Source: Acidobacteriota bacterium
Lineage (GTDB): Bacteria > Acidobacteriota > Vicinamibacteria > Vicinamibacterales > UBA2999
Direction of reading: 5' to 3'
Assembly (NCBI GenBank): GCA_020851835.1
Contig: JADZBZ010000523.1
Location: 1-5,532, forward strand
Length of the DNA: 5,532 bases
Shown here: positions 4,778 through 5,532 of the stretch, piece after piece
Layout of the letters: each line of letters starts with the position of its first letter
How positions within the stretch are numbered: the stretch's first letter is position 1
Notes under the pieces: generated by a model
What the model was told of the DNA's origin: nothing
Databases searched by the model: none
The model's input: the letters and a program-made list of their open reading frames with translations, nothing else
Made by a program: the position numbers and the translations under genes

Positions 4778-5532
4778 ATGACTGCAATAGCGGAGAAGGT
4801 GAAGGACACGCTCGTCGGCACGATCAAGGGCACGGGGGAAATCGTCAATGCCGTGACCACGACCGTGAGCGACGCCCTCACGACTGCGCTCAAGGGCACC
4901 GGATCGGTCGGCCGCGCGCTGACCGGCACGGTGGCCGATGTGGCCAGCGGCGTCATCGAAGGCACCACCCAGGTGGGCGGCGATCTCGGCAAGGCCGCGA
5001 AGGGCGCGGTCATCGGCGTGCTGCAGGGCACCAGGCAGATGGGCGGTGAGGCTGTGGACGCCGTCGGCTCGACGGTGCAGAACCTCATCAAGGCGACCGT
5101 CGCGGTCGGCGGCGACGTGGGCCTCGCGGCGCGGCACGCCATGGAAGGCGCCATCGAGGGCACGCGCAGCGTCGGGACGAAAGGCTTCGATGCCGTCTCG
5201 GCGACGGCCGCCGGGGCCATTCAGGGCCTGGGCGCCATGACCGGCACGGCCGCCGCGACCACCGCCGATGTGGCGCACAAGCTGATTCAGGGCGCCTCCG
5301 CGGTAGGTGGCGACCTCGGCTCGGCGGCCCGCGGCACCATGCTGGGCGTACTGCGTGGCACCAAGGAACTGACGAGCGAGGCGACCGAGGCGGTTGGCTC
5401 GACCGCCGGGCATCTCGTCAAGGCCACGGCCGAGGTGGGCGGCGACGTGGCGGCCACGGCCAAGGCGGCCGTGGAGGGTGCGATCGAGGGCGCCAAGGAA
5501 ACCGGCGTCGATGTGGCCGCGGCGGCGTCGGC
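4778..5532 (+). CDS. 22-residue tandem-repeat protein, Gly/Ala/Thr/Val-rich (3' end outside window)
   Basis: I do not recognise this gene as a named family. 251 codons are visible from the ATG at 4778, with no stop before the window ends. After a short lead (residues 1-15) the protein is built from 22-residue units in exact register, with the hydrophobic first residue at 16, 38, 60, 82, 104, 126, 148, 170, 192, 214 and 236. The approximate unit is [IL]xGTxxVGGD, a hydrophobic residue at position 11, then Ala/Val-rich residues with small or charged ones between. The visible part has no Pro, Cys, Trp or Tyr and a single Phe. It has no signal peptide and no long unbroken hydrophobic stretch, so it looks cytoplasmic or membrane-peripheral. 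A 22-residue (2 x 11) period fits a long amphipathic helix, as in apolipoproteins, synucleins or LEA proteins; that is analogy, not shown homology. Phasin-like or stress-protective roles are alternatives. The start has a perfect Shine-Dalgarno and the gene diverges from the yihY-like gene. Confidence 0.85.
   Translation, partial: MTAIAEKVKDTLVGTIKGTGEIVNAVTTTVSDALTTALKGTGSVGRALTGTVADVASGVIEGTTQVGGDLGKAAKGAVIGVLQGTRQMGGEAVDAVGSTVQNLIKATVAVGGDVGLAARHAMEGAIEGTRSVGTKGFDAVSATAAGAIQGLGAMTGTAAATTADVAHKLIQGASAVGGDLGSAARGTMLGVLRGTKELTSEATEAVGSTAGHLVKATAEVGGDVAATAKAAVEGAIEGAKETGVDVAAAAS
4823..5532 (+). repeat. Tandem 66-bp coding repeats (22 residues each), ten full copies plus a partial one
   Basis: Ten complete 66-bp units and the start of an eleventh run from 4823 to the window end without any insertion or deletion. 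They are diverged at DNA level and are recognised mainly in protein. A higher-order repeat of 330 bp (five units) is also visible: residues 60-141 align with 170-251 without gaps, with 43 of 82 identical by eye. Best conserved are VGGDLG (66-71 and 176-181), EAxxAVGST (91-99 and 201-209), VGGDV (110-114 and 220-224) and EGAIEG (123-128 and 233-238). Confidence 0.88.

Noticed and set aside
3312..4787. A 491-codon open reading frame on the minus strand
   Set aside because: It is a shifted frame of the yihY-like and transglycosylase genes, Arg/Gly-rich and without recognisable motifs.
4759..5220. Pro/Ser/Thr-rich minus-strand reading frame with apparent periodicity
   Set aside because: Its periodicity is just the reverse complement of the 66-bp coding repeats. 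It has no ribosome site or recognisable domain.
4667..5413. N-terminal extension of the yihY-like protein in the same open frame
   Set aside because: Family homology starts at the Met encoded at 4666. The extension is antisense to the 22-residue-repeat gene, whose Shine-Dalgarno and repeat register show it is the real coding strand.

Overview
This GC-rich window holds six protein genes on both strands, two of them cut by the window edges. Nothing in it is an RNA gene, mobile element or CRISPR array. The gene set is an MprF-type lipid aminoacyltransferase, a BON-domain protein, a SpoIIE-type phosphatase, an SLT lytic transglycosylase and a YihY/BrkB membrane protein. With the high GC and strong Shine-Dalgarno sites, it suggests the chromosome of a free-living bacterium with an outer membrane, perhaps a soil Acidobacteriota. 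That placement is an impression only, because no phylogenetic marker is present.

Layout, left to right. Positions 1-821 (+) are the 3' end of an mprF-like gene (lysyl- or alanyl-phosphatidylglycerol synthase domain). After a 161-bp gap with short direct repeats, 983-1576 (+) encodes a secreted protein with one clear and one probable BON domain. It converges, with only 12 bp between stop codons, on a minus-strand pair: the lytic transglycosylase (3640-2585) and a membrane-anchored SpoIIE/PP2C phosphatase (2563-1589). These two are 21 bp apart and probably form an operon driven from an AT-rich promoter near 3700. Upstream of them, also on the minus strand, is a six-helix YihY/BrkB family protein (4666-3758).

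The right end is the most interesting part. Diverging from the yihY-like gene is an open reading frame (4778 to the window end, +) that I do not recognise. It is made almost entirely of 22-residue repeats in exact register: ten full copies plus a partial eleventh are visible, with no insertions or deletions. These are arranged within a 110-residue (5 x 22) higher-order repeat. The protein contains no Pro, Cys, Trp or Tyr in the visible part and is rich in Gly, Ala, Thr and Val. This resembles the 11/22-residue periodicity of amphipathic lipid-binding or LEA-like helices. Its leader carries a plausible sigma-70 promoter and a striking imperfect palindrome just before a perfect Shine-Dalgarno.

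A common theme is the cell envelope: lipid charge modification, a periplasmic BON protein, peptidoglycan cleavage and an integral membrane protein. The divergent repeat protein could plausibly be membrane- or stress-associated too, but that is inference from its neighbours and its periodicity.
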